Source of the DNA: Flavobacterium sp. SH_e
GTDB taxonomy: Bacteria > Bacteroidota > Bacteroidia > Flavobacteriales > Flavobacteriaceae
Assembly: GCF_025717045.1 (NCBI RefSeq)
Contig: NZ_JAOVZN010000006.1
Location: forward strand, 1,334,424-1,398,423
DNA: 64,000 nucleotides
Reading direction: 5' to 3'
The notes below the pieces were generated by a model. It worked only from the letters and a program-made list of their open reading frames with translations, was not told the origin of the DNA and did no database searches. Numbering within the stretch: the first letter of the stretch is position 1; every line of letters begins with the position of its first letter. Shown piece by piece: positions 35,564 to 44,430 of this stretch. The translations under genes and the position numbers were made by a program.

Positions 35564-36977
35564 ACGAATTTGGTATTGTTACTATAAATTTACTTCCAAT
35601 TTTGCTTTCTGAGAAAACAGAGATATCTCCTTTAATATTTTCAACAGCTTCTTTTACAATATATAACCCTAATCCAGATCCTTTATTTTTGTTTGTTCCA
35701 AAATACATATCAAAAATATTGGCTTTATGTTCCTCATGAATTCCGATTCCGTTATCAGATATTTCAATTTTATTTAAACCTTCGCTAAAGTAAGTTTTGA
35801 TTGTAATAAACATTTCTTGCTTACTACAATCTGAGTATTTTATAGCATTGGAAATCAGATTGTTAATTATTATTTTTAAGCGTAGCCCATCGCTTTCAAT
35901 TTGATCAACTAATAACTCTTGTGTAAATTTAATTCTGTTAGCATTTTCAATATGCATTAATTGTAAAATGGCTTCGTTAAATAGTTCCTTTAAACTTACA
36001 GGTTCCATGATTATTTCTTTTCTTTTATTTTTAGAATAATCAATAATATCACTAATAAACTGATCTTGTCTGGCAAGACTTTGGTGCATCATTTGCAGAT
36101 AATTTCGAACTTGATGTACATCGTCTTCTAATGCTGTTATTTCAATGAGCCCTTTTAGTGAAGTAATTGGAGATCTTAAATCATGTGATGCGCTATAAAC
36201 AAATCGATCCAATTCCCGATTTACAATAATAAGATTCTCATTTTTTACTTCTGTTTCTTTTTTTGAAACCAATAATCTTTTTACCATTATAGAATAATAA
36301 AGGCAAACACTGCAGATTATGACTAAAATGAAGAAGACATTTGTGATAATTAATAAATCTTTTATTTTTCTTGTTCCTTCCCCCAATGTGTTCGAAAAAT
36401 TACGTTCATTTACTGTTAGTCGATCACTTATCAAACTAATTTGTTTTAAATAATTTTTTTGATCTTCAACAGTCAAAAGATTGCGTTCGATTTTTGCATT
36501 AATCTGCTGACTAATAACGAATAATTTAAAGATCAATTTATCGCCTTTTCCCCATTCATCGATAGCTTTTGATAAATAAGAAACATGCTTGAAATTGTCA
36601 AAAAGCCAAATAATATCATTTAAATCTTCTTCGTGATTTCGGCCAATTAAAAGCCCTTTTCGCGCAATTTCATTGTCTCCAGCTTTTAAAAGCGTAATTC
36701 TTGCAGTGCCATCTCCTTGCGGAACTTTTAATTCTTCTAAATACAATTTCCATTGAATTGGATTTTTAGTATAGAGATAATTAATAAGATGCAACGATGC
36801 ATCTTTTTGTCCTTTGGAATAATGTGATTCTCCATTTACATAAGCTCTATTAGCAGATAAGATTTTAATGGTGAAAAAATTGATGCAGATAAGCAATGCG
36901 CATGAAATAAAAACTATTAAAATAAGAATGAAAACATTTGGGAACCGAAAGTTTTTTAATGCTTGCAACTTAGACAT
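35553..36977 (-). CDS. Membrane sensor histidine kinase, 474 aa
   Basis: Two membrane helices (about 15-37 and 208-230) bracket a periplasmic sensor of about 170 residues that resembles CHASE3-like helical sensors by its charged, helical character. Then a HisKA domain with H265 in SASHDLRSPITSLKGL and a HATPase domain with NLISNAIKYS, ISDNGIGIHEEH and GSGLGLYIVKEA. It phosphorylates, most likely, the overlapping receiver protein. The signal sensed is not evident. Confidence 0.92.
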   Translation of the reverse strand: MSKLQALKNFRFPNVFILILIVFISCALLICINFFTIKILSANRAYVNGESHYSKGQKDASLHLINYLYTKNPIQWKLYLEELKVPQGDGTARITLLKAGDNEIARKGLLIGRNHEEDLNDIIWLFDNFKHVSYLSKAIDEWGKGDKLIFKLFVISQQINAKIERNLLTVEDQKNYLKQISLISDRLTVNERNFSNTLGEGTRKIKDLLIITNVFFILVIICSVCLYYSIMVKRLLVSKKETEVKNENLIIVNRELDRFVYSASHDLRSPITSLKGLIEITALEDDVHQVRNYLQMMHQSLARQDQFISDIIDYSKNKRKEIIMEPVSLKELFNEAILQLMHIENANRIKFTQELLVDQIESDGLRLKIIINNLISNAIKYSDCSKQEMFITIKTYFSEGLNKIEISDNGIGIHEEHKANIFDMYFGTNKNKGSGLGLYIVKEAVENIKGDISVFSESKIGSKFIVTIPNSYAV

Positions 36978-37427
36978 AAACTTAAAATTAGTAGGTTAAT
37001 AATAAAGTGCCTTTTTGCGTGCTTTTTGTAATTACAAATAATCTTTGGGGAGAGAATTTTAATATTTTACATTAAACACTTGTTAATATAATTTGCTATT
37101 TATGAATACGATTAGATTGGTTCTTTCAAATATAGTAAAATTTATCTTATGCTTTTTCTAAAAATTATATTCTAAGAATAAAAATATTCTGTAAATAATT
37201 ATTTTTGTTTAATTTTTTGTTAATCAGAGTTTTGTTTGTTTTATTTTGAAGGAGAAAATCATTTTGTCATTTCGAATTGTTCTTTGTTTATTCAATTTTT
37301 AGTAGTAAAAAGTCTAAAATATATTCGTTTAAACAAAATGAAAAAATAATCCTTTTGTTTAAGTATTTAAATATTTTTAGAATTTGTTTCTTAAAAGAAA
37401 GTTGTAGAATAAAAGCGTTTTTTAAAA
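36978..37427. other. Gene-free AT-rich stretch upstream of the histidine kinase
   Basis: About 450 bases with no credible ORF, tRNA or terminator. It should contain the kinase promoter on the minus strand, but I see no box good enough to call. Confidence 0.3.
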
Positions 37428-38186
37428 TTAAAATTTAGCATAAATAAGCAATCTTCTAAAGGCATAGATTGATGGAACAGTAGGAAAATAAGTGTCTATT
37501 CTCTTTTTGAATTCAGTTGCTAATTCTTCAAATTCTTTTTCTTTTAAACGCTCTTGATAAACCGTTAAAGCTGAGCCAGAAATAAAATCAAAAAAATCAT
37601 CTTTTTTCGTCGAAATTAAAGGGTATACTTTCTCATAAAGAACTAAATCTTTACCGCCATTTTCGAAAAGAATTTTAGCATATTCATCCAAAGTCAGTAC
37701 AGGAGAAGGGCGCGTCCAATTTTTAAGATAAGAAGCAAAAGGCTCTTCTTGAACTAATTGAAAAAGCATTTTGTTGAGAATATTTTCATTCTGTTGAGGC
37801 ATTTGAACAGCAAGTTGTCCTCCAGGATTAATACGGGAAATAATTTTCGGAAAAAGCTCATAATGATTATCAATCCATTGCAATGCAGCATTGGAGAAAA
37901 TTAAATCCCATTTTGTCTCATCTTTAACTTGTTCTAAAATAGATTTTTCTCTAAATTCAAGATTTTCATGGCTTGTTGTTTTAGCCAGCATTTCTGCTGA
38001 ATTATCAATACCAAGAACAATTGGATTGGTAAGTTTATCGAATAATTTTTTAGTTAATTCGCCTGTTCCGCAGCCTAAATCGATAACTTTTAGATTTTGC
38101 TTATCAATAATATGACTTGTAAGATCATCAAAAGGTTTAGAACGTTCTGTTTTAAATTCATTATATTTTTTAGGATCCCAAGTCAT
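37428..38186 (-). CDS. tam: SAM-dependent methyltransferase, trans-aconitate 2-methyltransferase type, 252 aa
   Basis: Rossmann methyltransferase with SAM motif I VIDLGCGTGELTKKLF, an acidic residue at GIDNSAEML and the motif DLIFSNAALQWI. The N terminus (WDPKKYNEFKTERSKPFDDL) and overall length match Tam, which methylates trans-aconitate, a by-product that inhibits aconitase. Two aconitase genes lie 4-9 kb away, which makes this role attractive, but substrate cannot be proved from sequence and a malonyl-ACP methyltransferase-like role is possible. Confidence 0.75.
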   Translation of the reverse strand: MTWDPKKYNEFKTERSKPFDDLTSHIIDKQNLKVIDLGCGTGELTKKLFDKLTNPIVLGIDNSAEMLAKTTSHENLEFREKSILEQVKDETKWDLIFSNAALQWIDNHYELFPKIISRINPGGQLAVQMPQQNENILNKMLFQLVQEEPFASYLKNWTRPSPVLTLDEYAKILFENGGKDLVLYEKVYPLISTKKDDFFDFISGSALTVYQERLKEKEFEELATEFKKRIDTYFPTVPSIYAFRRLLIYAKF

Positions 38187-38214
38187 AATATTGTTTTTAA
38201 TTCTAATCTTAAAG

Positions 38215-38553
38215 TTAAGAATTTAAATTTATCAGACCTCTAAAAAATTGGATGCCTCCAAATAATATTGCTCCCCAAAAAATGAATCCAATATTTAAAA
38301 GAGTTAAAATAGTTCCGCCAGCAAACCATAATGCACCATAAATCATATCTTTTCTAGCCTTTGAATTATGTGCTTCTTGTATTTGATCTTCTATATTTTC
38401 AACAACAAGTGTTGCATTTTCAGAGCTTAATCCTAGTGCGATCAATACGTTTTTTGCTTCGGAAGCTGATTTCTGCTCGTTTAACATTAAGTCTGCGGCA
38501 TAATTGTAAATCTGATTTGAAATTTCTAAAGAATCTTGGTTAGGGATTTCCAT
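38215..38553 (-). CDS. Small membrane protein of unknown function, 112 aa
   Basis: I do not recognise the family. The first 65 residues are helical and polar (UBA-like run VLIALGLSSENATLVVENIE), followed by two membrane helices at about 72-88 and 90-106. Twenty-eight bases upstream of the tam-like gene on the same strand, so it may be cotranscribed with it. Confidence 0.65.
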   Translation of the reverse strand: MEIPNQDSLEISNQIYNYAADLMLNEQKSASEAKNVLIALGLSSENATLVVENIEDQIQEAHNSKARKDMIYGALWFAGGTILTLLNIGFIFWGAILFGGIQFFRGLINLNS

Positions 38554-38659
38554 AAATTGGTTGTTTATCTTTGGTTTTTTCTTGATTAGTTGATCAAATA
38601 TAAATAGTAGAAATTGTATAAGTTTACGGGAAAACGTAAAACGCTAATTTTGTATAAAA

Positions 38660-38691
38660 AAAAACTACAAGTTCAAAGAGTTGCAGTTTTT
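38660..38691 (-). terminator. Terminator after the 132-aa unknown gene
   Basis: Read on the minus strand, AAAAACTGCAA pairs with TTGTAGTTTTT (a G-U pair that would be a mismatch on the plus strand), followed by more T. This sets its direction. Confidence 0.75.
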
Positions 38692-38714
38692 AAGTATTTT
38701 ATAAAATTTTATTT

Positions 38715-39113
38715 TTAATCAAGGTTGTGCCAAAAGTGTCCGCAACCATTTTTACACTCTGTATTCCTTCTTTCAGTATCTACGATTTTAAAAATCCAAA
38801 GTAAACAGATTACTGTTTTGTCGTTTTCGCTTTCTGGAAGTGAAGCCAGTTTATTAAAAGCAATTTTTGTAGAAAAATTTTTTAGAATGACAATTGGTGT
38901 ATAAGTCTGTTTTAATGGAATTGTATTTATAGCTCTTTGATAAGCTTCGGTATTATAGTCTGTTTTGTTTGGGATAGAATTAATAATGTAATTGTGTAAA
39001 GTTGTAAAAAGTTCTTTAAAACTATAATCGTTTACCAACAAAAGAGGTATTCCAAGATGAAAGTCTATTTTGTCTTGAGCAATTTTGTTGATTAATACCT
39101 CTATATTTTTCAA
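38715..39113 (-). CDS. Unknown protein with Cys/His-rich tail, 132 aa
   Basis: Not recognised. Soluble, no signal peptide. The C terminus TECKNGCGHFWHNLD carries C120, C124, H126 and H129, a spacing that could bind a metal ion. It begins three bases after the stop of the 95-aa membrane protein gene, so the two form a small operon ending in its own terminator. Confidence 0.6.
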   Translation of the reverse strand: MKNIEVLINKIAQDKIDFHLGIPLLLVNDYSFKELFTTLHNYIINSIPNKTDYNTEAYQRAINTIPLKQTYTPIVILKNFSTKIAFNKLASLPESENDKTVICLLWIFKIVDTERRNTECKNGCGHFWHNLD

Positions 39114-39116
39114 TTT

Positions 39117-39404
39117 TTATTTCTTTTGAATTGATTTTCCAAATTCTATTCTCAAACTATCTTGAGTAAATAAGAGCCTTTTCTTTTGACTCTCGGTTAA
39201 TTCATGATTTAAAAATAATTGCTGTAAATCTCTTTGAATTTGCATATAATCACCAATATAACGTCCGTCTAATTGAGTATAAAATTCTTCAATATCTTTA
39301 TTAGCTTTCTGAATTTTATGCTGTTTGAAACTGTTTTGTAATAGATAAATGATGAAGGAAATGGTAATAAAAATTAATAATCTGAAAATTATTTTCTGGT
39401 TCAT
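39117..39404 (-). CDS. Unknown small protein with one membrane helix, 95 aa
   Basis: Not recognised. One hydrophobic segment at residues 6-22 (FRLLIFITISFIIYLLQ), a likely signal anchor, then a charged helical part. Partner of the 132-aa gene directly downstream. Confidence 0.6.
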   Translation of the reverse strand: MNQKIIFRLLIFITISFIIYLLQNSFKQHKIQKANKDIEEFYTQLDGRYIGDYMQIQRDLQQLFLNHELTESQKKRLLFTQDSLRIEFGKSIQKK

Positions 39405-39606
39405 ATTAGTTGGTTTTAATGGTTAAATATAGAAAAACTTTTTTGTCTTGTTGCCATTGTATACGTAAGAGATAGAAGCAAATAACCTTCTAAAAAGTGA
39501 TCAGGTTTTGTTCTACTAAATTTTATTAAAGAATTATCGGAATTTAGAATTTGAAGATTCGCATTTCCAAAAAAAGTATATCTTTAACCAACCTAAACCA
39601 ATAAAA

Positions 39607-41019
39607 ATGCAAGAAAACGACCAAGAAAATTTTAAAAGAGAACTAGGACTCTTAGACGGAACCATGCTTGTGGTTGGGTCTATGATAGGATCTGGGATAT
39701 TTATTGTAAGTGCCGATATCGCCAGACAAGTTGGTTCAGCAGGATGGCTTACTTTGATCTGGCTTTTGTCTGGATTAATTACGATTATTGCGGCAGTAAG
39801 TTATGGCGAATTGAGTGCCATGTTCCCAAAAGCGGGCGGACAATATGTTTATTTGAAAGAAGCCTATAACAAATTGATTGCCTTTTTGTACGGCTGGAGT
39901 TTTTTCGCAGTTATTCAAACGGGTACAATTGCGGCTGTGGGAGTGGCTTTTTCTAAGTTCGCAGCTTATTTGTACGAACCTTTAAGCGACGAAAATATTC
40001 TGTTTGAATTAGGTGCTTTTAAACTTAATGCGGCGCAACTCGTTTCGATTTTTACAATTATTGTACTGACTTTTATTAATAGTAGAGGGGTGAAAAACGG
40101 TAAAATTCTGCAAACCGTTTTAACAATCATTAAAATTTTATCCTTATTAGGATTAATTGTTTTCGGATTAACGCTAGCTGCGAAAGCTTCTGTTTGGGAT
40201 GCAAACTGGGCAGACGGATGGACTACACGTACATTTGATAAAGATAGCGGTTCGTGGCTGCCAATTGGCGGAACAGCTTTGATTTCTGGAATATCTGCTG
40301 CAATGGTAGGTTCTTTATTTTCGAGTGATGCTTGGAATGGAGTGACTTTTATTGCAGGAGAAATTAAAAATCCAAAACGTAATGTTGGTTTCAGTTTGTT
40401 TCTAGGAACTTTTATTGTGACGATTATTTATGTTTTGACAAATATTATGTATTTGGCTGTAATTCCGTTTGACGAAATCGCTACAGCAAAATTTGATAGA
40501 GTTGCGGTTGTGGCTTCAGATTATATTTTTGGAAATATTGGAGCGCTGATTATCGCAATTATGATTATGATTTCGACTTTTGCCTGCAACAACGGATTAA
40601 TCATGGCGGGAGCAAGAGTTTATTATACAATGGCAAAAGATGGTTTGTTCTTCAAAAAAGCAGCTGTTTTAAATAGTTCAAGTGTGCCTGCTTGGGCGCT
40701 TTGGGCACAATGTATTTGGGCTTCGGCTTTGTGTTTGACTGGGAAATATGGCGATTTATTAGATTTCGTAATCATCATAGTTTTGATTTTTTACATTCTA
40801 ACAATCTACGGAATCTTTATTTTAAGAAGAAAAATGCCAGATGTAGAAAGACCTTATAAAGCATTTGGATATCCATTTTTGCCAATGCTGTATATTGTTA
40901 TTGCAGCAGCAATTTGTATATCATTATTCATAACAAAATTCTCAACTTGTGGATGGGGAGTGTTAATTATGGTTGCGGGAATTCCAGTTTATTACTTAAC
41001 AAAACCGAAAGGAGAGTAA
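39607..41019 (+). CDS. APC-family amino acid permease (LAT/serine-threonine exchanger type), 470 aa
   Basis: Inner-membrane transporter with about 12 hydrophobic segments and the APC helix-1 motif GTMLVVGSMIGSGIFIVSAD. The stretch SLFSSDAWNGVTFIAGEIKN and the ending FYILTIYGIFILRRKMPDVE followed by RPYKAFGYPF are typical of the L-type (LAT-like) branch, unlike the CAT-type permease at 2465. Substrate is probably a neutral amino acid. Monocistronic with a bidirectional terminator. Confidence 0.85.
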   Translation: MQENDQENFKRELGLLDGTMLVVGSMIGSGIFIVSADIARQVGSAGWLTLIWLLSGLITIIAAVSYGELSAMFPKAGGQYVYLKEAYNKLIAFLYGWSFFAVIQTGTIAAVGVAFSKFAAYLYEPLSDENILFELGAFKLNAAQLVSIFTIIVLTFINSRGVKNGKILQTVLTIIKILSLLGLIVFGLTLAAKASVWDANWADGWTTRTFDKDSGSWLPIGGTALISGISAAMVGSLFSSDAWNGVTFIAGEIKNPKRNVGFSLFLGTFIVTIIYVLTNIMYLAVIPFDEIATAKFDRVAVVASDYIFGNIGALIIAIMIMISTFACNNGLIMAGARVYYTMAKDGLFFKKAAVLNSSSVPAWALWAQCIWASALCLTGKYGDLLDFVIIIVLIFYILTIYGIFILRRKMPDVERPYKAFGYPFLPMLYIVIAAAICISLFITKFSTCGWGVLIMVAGIPVYYLTKPKGE

Positions 41020-41047
41020 GTTTTGTTTCAAGTTTAAAAGCTAAAAA

Positions 41048-41080
41048 TAAAAAGCGTCTTATAATTTAAGACGCTTTTTT
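41048..41080. terminator. Bidirectional terminator between permease and 134-aa gene
   Basis: AAAAAGCGTCTTA pairs with TAAGACGCTTTTT around five bases; A and T runs allow both directions for the two converging genes. Confidence 0.9.
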
Positions 41081-41108
41081 TATTGAAAAATTCCAGTCTT
41101 TTATAATT

Positions 41109-41513
41109 TTAAAGACCCGACAAATCATTATTAATTCTTTCTTCGGTAGGTCTAAGGAAAATCAAATATATAATAAGTAATATTCCAAATAGTATGAAAT
41201 CAGGTTTTACGAAAAGAATTATGAAAGCTGCGCCTTCAAGAACTGCCCATCGCATAATTGAAGCTGCTTGATAAATAGGCAATTTATTTTCGAGTTTTAA
41301 TTTTGGATCAATTTGCTTTAATTGCATTTTAAATAATACACTGCTTAAAACAAAGGCTAAAACTGGAATAGCAAGATATACAATCGAAGACGAGTCAATA
41401 GTAGGAATATGAAGCGTCTCTGACGTGATATCGCCTACAATATAATATGCGATAATGGTTCCTGCGCAAATGGCAAGATGAATAATTTGTAATGTTTTGA
41501 TTTTTTCATTCAT
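41109..41513 (-). CDS. Four-helix membrane protein of unknown function, 134 aa
   Basis: Not assigned to a named family. Four hydrophobic segments at about 8-25, 44-62, 89-103 and 106-122, with the loop PTEERINNDL at the end. Similar small membrane proteins are common and unstudied in flavobacteria. Single gene. Confidence 0.65.
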   Translation of the reverse strand: MNEKIKTLQIIHLAICAGTIIAYYIVGDITSETLHIPTIDSSSIVYLAIPVLAFVLSSVLFKMQLKQIDPKLKLENKLPIYQAASIMRWAVLEGAAFIILFVKPDFILFGILLIIYLIFLRPTEERINNDLSGL

Positions 41514-41599
41514 GATTTGGTTTAGCTTTGAGGTTGAATATGCAAGTTAAGGCTAATTCTTTTAAAATGAATGATTTGATTTAGAGATTCATTAATAAA

Positions 41600-41629
41600 A
41601 AAAGACACTACAATGAAGCAGTGTCTTTT
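41600..41629 (-). terminator. Terminator of the DUF1810 gene
   Basis: AAAAGACACT and AGTGTCTTTT pair around ten bases; on the minus strand a long T run follows. Confidence 0.85.
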
Positions 41630-41654
41630 GATGTAAACAATCACAATGAATTTG

Positions 41655-42116
41655 CTATAAAACAGCAGCTTCAGCGGGTGATTTTATAGTTGAATTAATA
41701 ATAGACAGTGTTAATGGATCTGTTTCTCCTGAGAAGAAAGCTTCCAAAACTTCCTGAAATATCGGATTTGCATTTTCTACCAAAGAAAACAAAGTCATGC
41801 AAGAGCGTAATTTTCGAGCATCTAAATCTCCAAAAATACCATCAGCCGATTTCATTTTAAAAGTTAAAAGCAATTCTGAGATTTCAATTAAATGTTTTCC
41901 TAAGATTGGGTGTTCCAAATACTCAGAAGCTTCTTTTAAATCATTAATGGCATAAAGATTTGCTGTATCACTTTTTCCTAAACCGATAATTTGCGGAAAA
42001 ATGAACCACATCCAGTGTGTTTCTTTCTTCCCTTTTCCGATTTCAGAAAGAGCAGTAAGATAAAGTTTGTTTTGCGCATCTAAGAAACGCGATAAATCAT
42101 TGTTCGAATAGGCCAT
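41655..42116 (-). CDS. DUF1810 family protein, 153 aa
   Basis: The run RFLDAQNKLYLTALSEIGKG and KKETHWMWFIFPQIIGLG is the family signature, followed by ILGKHLIEISELLL and DARKLRSCMTLFS. DUF1810 proteins are widespread and of unknown function. Length normal. Confidence 0.9.
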   Translation of the reverse strand: MAYSNNDLSRFLDAQNKLYLTALSEIGKGKKETHWMWFIFPQIIGLGKSDTANLYAINDLKEASEYLEHPILGKHLIEISELLLTFKMKSADGIFGDLDARKLRSCMTLFSLVENANPIFQEVLEAFFSGETDPLTLSIINSTIKSPAEAAVL

Positions 42117-42275
42117 CGTGGTGTGTATTTAAAAAAAGGTTGCAAAAATAGTAAAAAAGATAGGTTTTGCCTAATAAAACGTTCATACAGTGCATGTTTT
42201 AACTTTTTAAAGAAGTAATATCTTACTGTTTTTAGATTGTAAAAATCTTTTTTAGGCGAATTAATTCTATAAAAA

Positions 42276-42902
42276 TCAAAGATTTCGATTGGTTCTCCTA
42301 AAGGTAAGATTGATCCTTGGTAAAACATCGCGAGCTGTTTTTGGAACTTGATGTTGCCAAAAACTATTAGTAGTTCCAGCCATCAATAAAAAGGATCCAT
42401 GATGCAGCGGAATCTCAATTGGCGGGATTTCTTTTCTGAATTTATGACGAAGTTTAAACATTCTCGTTTCGCCAAAAGTGACTGAAGCTATAATAGGATT
42501 TGGTCCTGTATTATGTTCTTTGTCACTATGCCAGCCTACGCCATCATTTCCGTCTCGGTATAAATTGAGTAAAACAGTATTAAAATCAAGCTGTGTTTCT
42601 TTTTCTACACGGCCTCTAATTTTTAACAATTCATAAGTCCAATCTGGTCCGTTTGGATCTGCGCCGGGATTATCTTTATCTTCATACCAAGAAATCATTC
42701 GAGGAACGGTATAGGTTTTATCGTAAATTTCCATTTCATACTCTCTCCATTTCGTTTTACGAAGTATTCTTTCATAAAAAACATCAGATTCTTCTTTGGT
42801 GAAAAAATTATCAATTAAGATCAATTCAGAATCTGGAATGTCAAATATTTTTTTTCCTCCCAAACCTGTGGTGAATAATTCGGTGTCGCTAAATAGTGTC
42901 AT
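42276..42902 (-). CDS. alkB: AlkB-like Fe(II)/2-oxoglutarate dioxygenase, 208 aa
   Basis: Oxidative demethylase that directly repairs alkylated bases in DNA or RNA. Iron ligands H125 and D127 (GWHSDKE) and H184 (WQHQVPK), and 2-oxoglutarate-binding Arg in PRINLTFRRT, are present. The N-terminal layout (LILIDNFFTKEESDVFYERI) resembles the AlkB2/ALKBH2 subgroup. It lies 39 bases after the DEDDh/GIY-YIG nuclease gene and ends the dinB-dnaE2 group, so it probably belongs to the same damage-response transcript. Confidence 0.9.
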   Translation of the reverse strand: MTLFSDTELFTTGLGGKKIFDIPDSELILIDNFFTKEESDVFYERILRKTKWREYEMEIYDKTYTVPRMISWYEDKDNPGADPNGPDWTYELLKIRGRVEKETQLDFNTVLLNLYRDGNDGVGWHSDKEHNTGPNPIIASVTFGETRMFKLRHKFRKEIPPIEIPLHHGSFLLMAGTTNSFWQHQVPKTARDVLPRINLTFRRTNRNL

Positions 42903-42941
42903 AATTCAGATTTTAGTTTTACAGCTCTATTTTTTATTGGT

Positions 42942-44324
42942 TTAGGAAATGAAAAGTTGTTTGTTAAAGAATATTTTTCTCGGATGTTTTTCTGCGTAAG
43001 CAAAAATTAACTGCTCAATATATTGATTGCTTTTATAAGGCGTAACATAATTTTTGACTTCATCAGAATCGTTGATGGCAACATCTCTCGGAATGTAGCC
43101 CATTCCATGAAAATGACCATTTTCGATCCAAATACAGCTTCTTTCATCTGTAGAACGTCCTTTGTCTATAATGGCAAAACTTGGTCTGTTATTCAATAAA
43201 AATTCAATAGCATTGTCAACTTGTTCGTTATGAAATGAAACGTCTGGCAAAGCTTTTGTGTCATTATTTTGGAAAAAATCGCCTTCTTCTGGTCTTGTAT
43301 ATTTGCAAAAACGATGATCGATTTCAAAATGTTCGGCTAGACTTCGTAATAAATTAATGCCATCGTATTGACTATTAAATTCATGAATGCAAGTCTGAAA
43401 TTTACTCAATTTACCAACTGCCAAATATTTATAGCCGTTTCGAGCTTCATATTGATAAATGCCATATTTGGCTTCAAAACGTTTTAAAGCTCTGTTATAA
43501 GTAGGCCAAAGTTTTTTGATTTCGGTACATTCTAAAAGAAGTGCCATGAGTTCGGTTGCACATATTTCGAAAGAAATTCCGTGAATATCTCTCAGAAAAT
43601 GCTGTCTTTGCGGATTGATATTATTTCCTGTAAAATGAGAAGTAACCCTTTTTTTCAGGTTGATGGCTTTTCCAACATAAATCACCTTTTTTGCCTGATT
43701 ATAAAAATAATAGACTCCTGGTTTGTCAGGCAAGTTATTAAAATCTTCTTGTGGTAAATTTGGAGGCAAACGTTGATCTTGCGCTGTTTTCTTGATCATT
43801 TTATCGATTTCTCCAGCATCGTCCCATTCCAGCAAAAGTGAAAAAAGCAGAGCAGTAGCATCAGCATCTCCACCAGCGCGGTGCCTGTTTTCTAGCGAAA
43901 TATTTAAAGAATTGCAAAGATTTCCTAAACTGTAAGAACCTAATCCAGGTTTAATTTTTCTAGCTGCGCGAACCGTACAAAGTTTTTTTGCAGACCATTT
44001 AAAACCAGCTTGCTCTAGTTGATGATGGACGAATGAATAATCAAAGTTGACATTATGCGCGACGAAAATTCTATCTGTCAGCATTTCTAATACTTTCTCT
44101 GAAATATCATCAAAAATTGGAGCATTGGCCACCATTTCGTTATTAATTCCTGTTAATCCAAAAATAGAAGGAGGAATGTCCTGCTCAGGATTTACAAGTG
44201 TTTCATAACGATCCAACACATTTTTACCATCATGAATAATGATCGCAATTTCTGTAATGCGGCTGCCACTGGCATTTCCGCCTGTGGTTTCAATATCGAC
44301 TATAGCATATTCCGTATTTTTCAT
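42942..44324 (-). CDS. DEDDh exonuclease fused to a GIY-YIG (UvrC/Cho-like) nuclease, 460 aa
   Basis: Residues 1-175 form a DnaQ-like exonuclease with D8 and E10 in VDIETTGG, VAHNVNFDYSF and the His/Asp of HRAGGDADATALL. After a linker, a GIY-YIG domain starts near 200 (KPGVYYFYNQAKKVIYVGKA then LKKRVTSHF). The rest has no clear domain and lacks the UvrC UvrB-binding and HhH parts. Fusions of this type may incise and trim near lesions or blocked ends. It lies directly downstream of dnaE2 and may proofread for, or clean up after, the translesion polymerases (inference). Confidence 0.85.
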   Translation of the reverse strand: MKNTEYAIVDIETTGGNASGSRITEIAIIIHDGKNVLDRYETLVNPEQDIPPSIFGLTGINNEMVANAPIFDDISEKVLEMLTDRIFVAHNVNFDYSFVHHQLEQAGFKWSAKKLCTVRAARKIKPGLGSYSLGNLCNSLNISLENRHRAGGDADATALLFSLLLEWDDAGEIDKMIKKTAQDQRLPPNLPQEDFNNLPDKPGVYYFYNQAKKVIYVGKAINLKKRVTSHFTGNNINPQRQHFLRDIHGISFEICATELMALLLECTEIKKLWPTYNRALKRFEAKYGIYQYEARNGYKYLAVGKLSKFQTCIHEFNSQYDGINLLRSLAEHFEIDHRFCKYTRPEEGDFFQNNDTKALPDVSFHNEQVDNAIEFLLNNRPSFAIIDKGRSTDERSCIWIENGHFHGMGYIPRDVAINDSDEVKNYVTPYKSNQYIEQLIFAYAEKHPRKIFFNKQLFIS

Positions 44325-44360
44325 CTTTATATAACGTAAGTTCTTCTGTGGTTATTTTTT

Positions 44361-44425
44361 CAGTTCTCAGTTCTCAGTTTCAGTTCCATTGTTCGATATT
44401 TACTTGAATAATGAAGACTGTGACT
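44361..44425 (-). repeat. CAGT/ACT phased hairpin between dnaE2 and nuclease genes
   Basis: CAGTTCT CAGTTCT CAGTTT CAGT on the left is matched by ACTG TG ACTA ATG ACTA on the right, with mirrored 6-7 base spacing. Same family as the hairpin after rpoB. It is the only sizeable gap within this gene group. Confidence 0.6.
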
Positions 44426-44430
44426 AATGA

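Noticed and set aside
37101..37160. 19-codon ORF in the gap upstream of the histidine kinase
   Set aside because: Very short, AT-rich, no promoter or conserved feature; nothing separates it from chance.
42080..42328. 82-codon open frame between alkB and the DUF1810 gene
   Set aside because: It overlaps the end of alkB in another frame, has no recognisable domain and extends through an AT-rich gap; a chance ORF is more likely.
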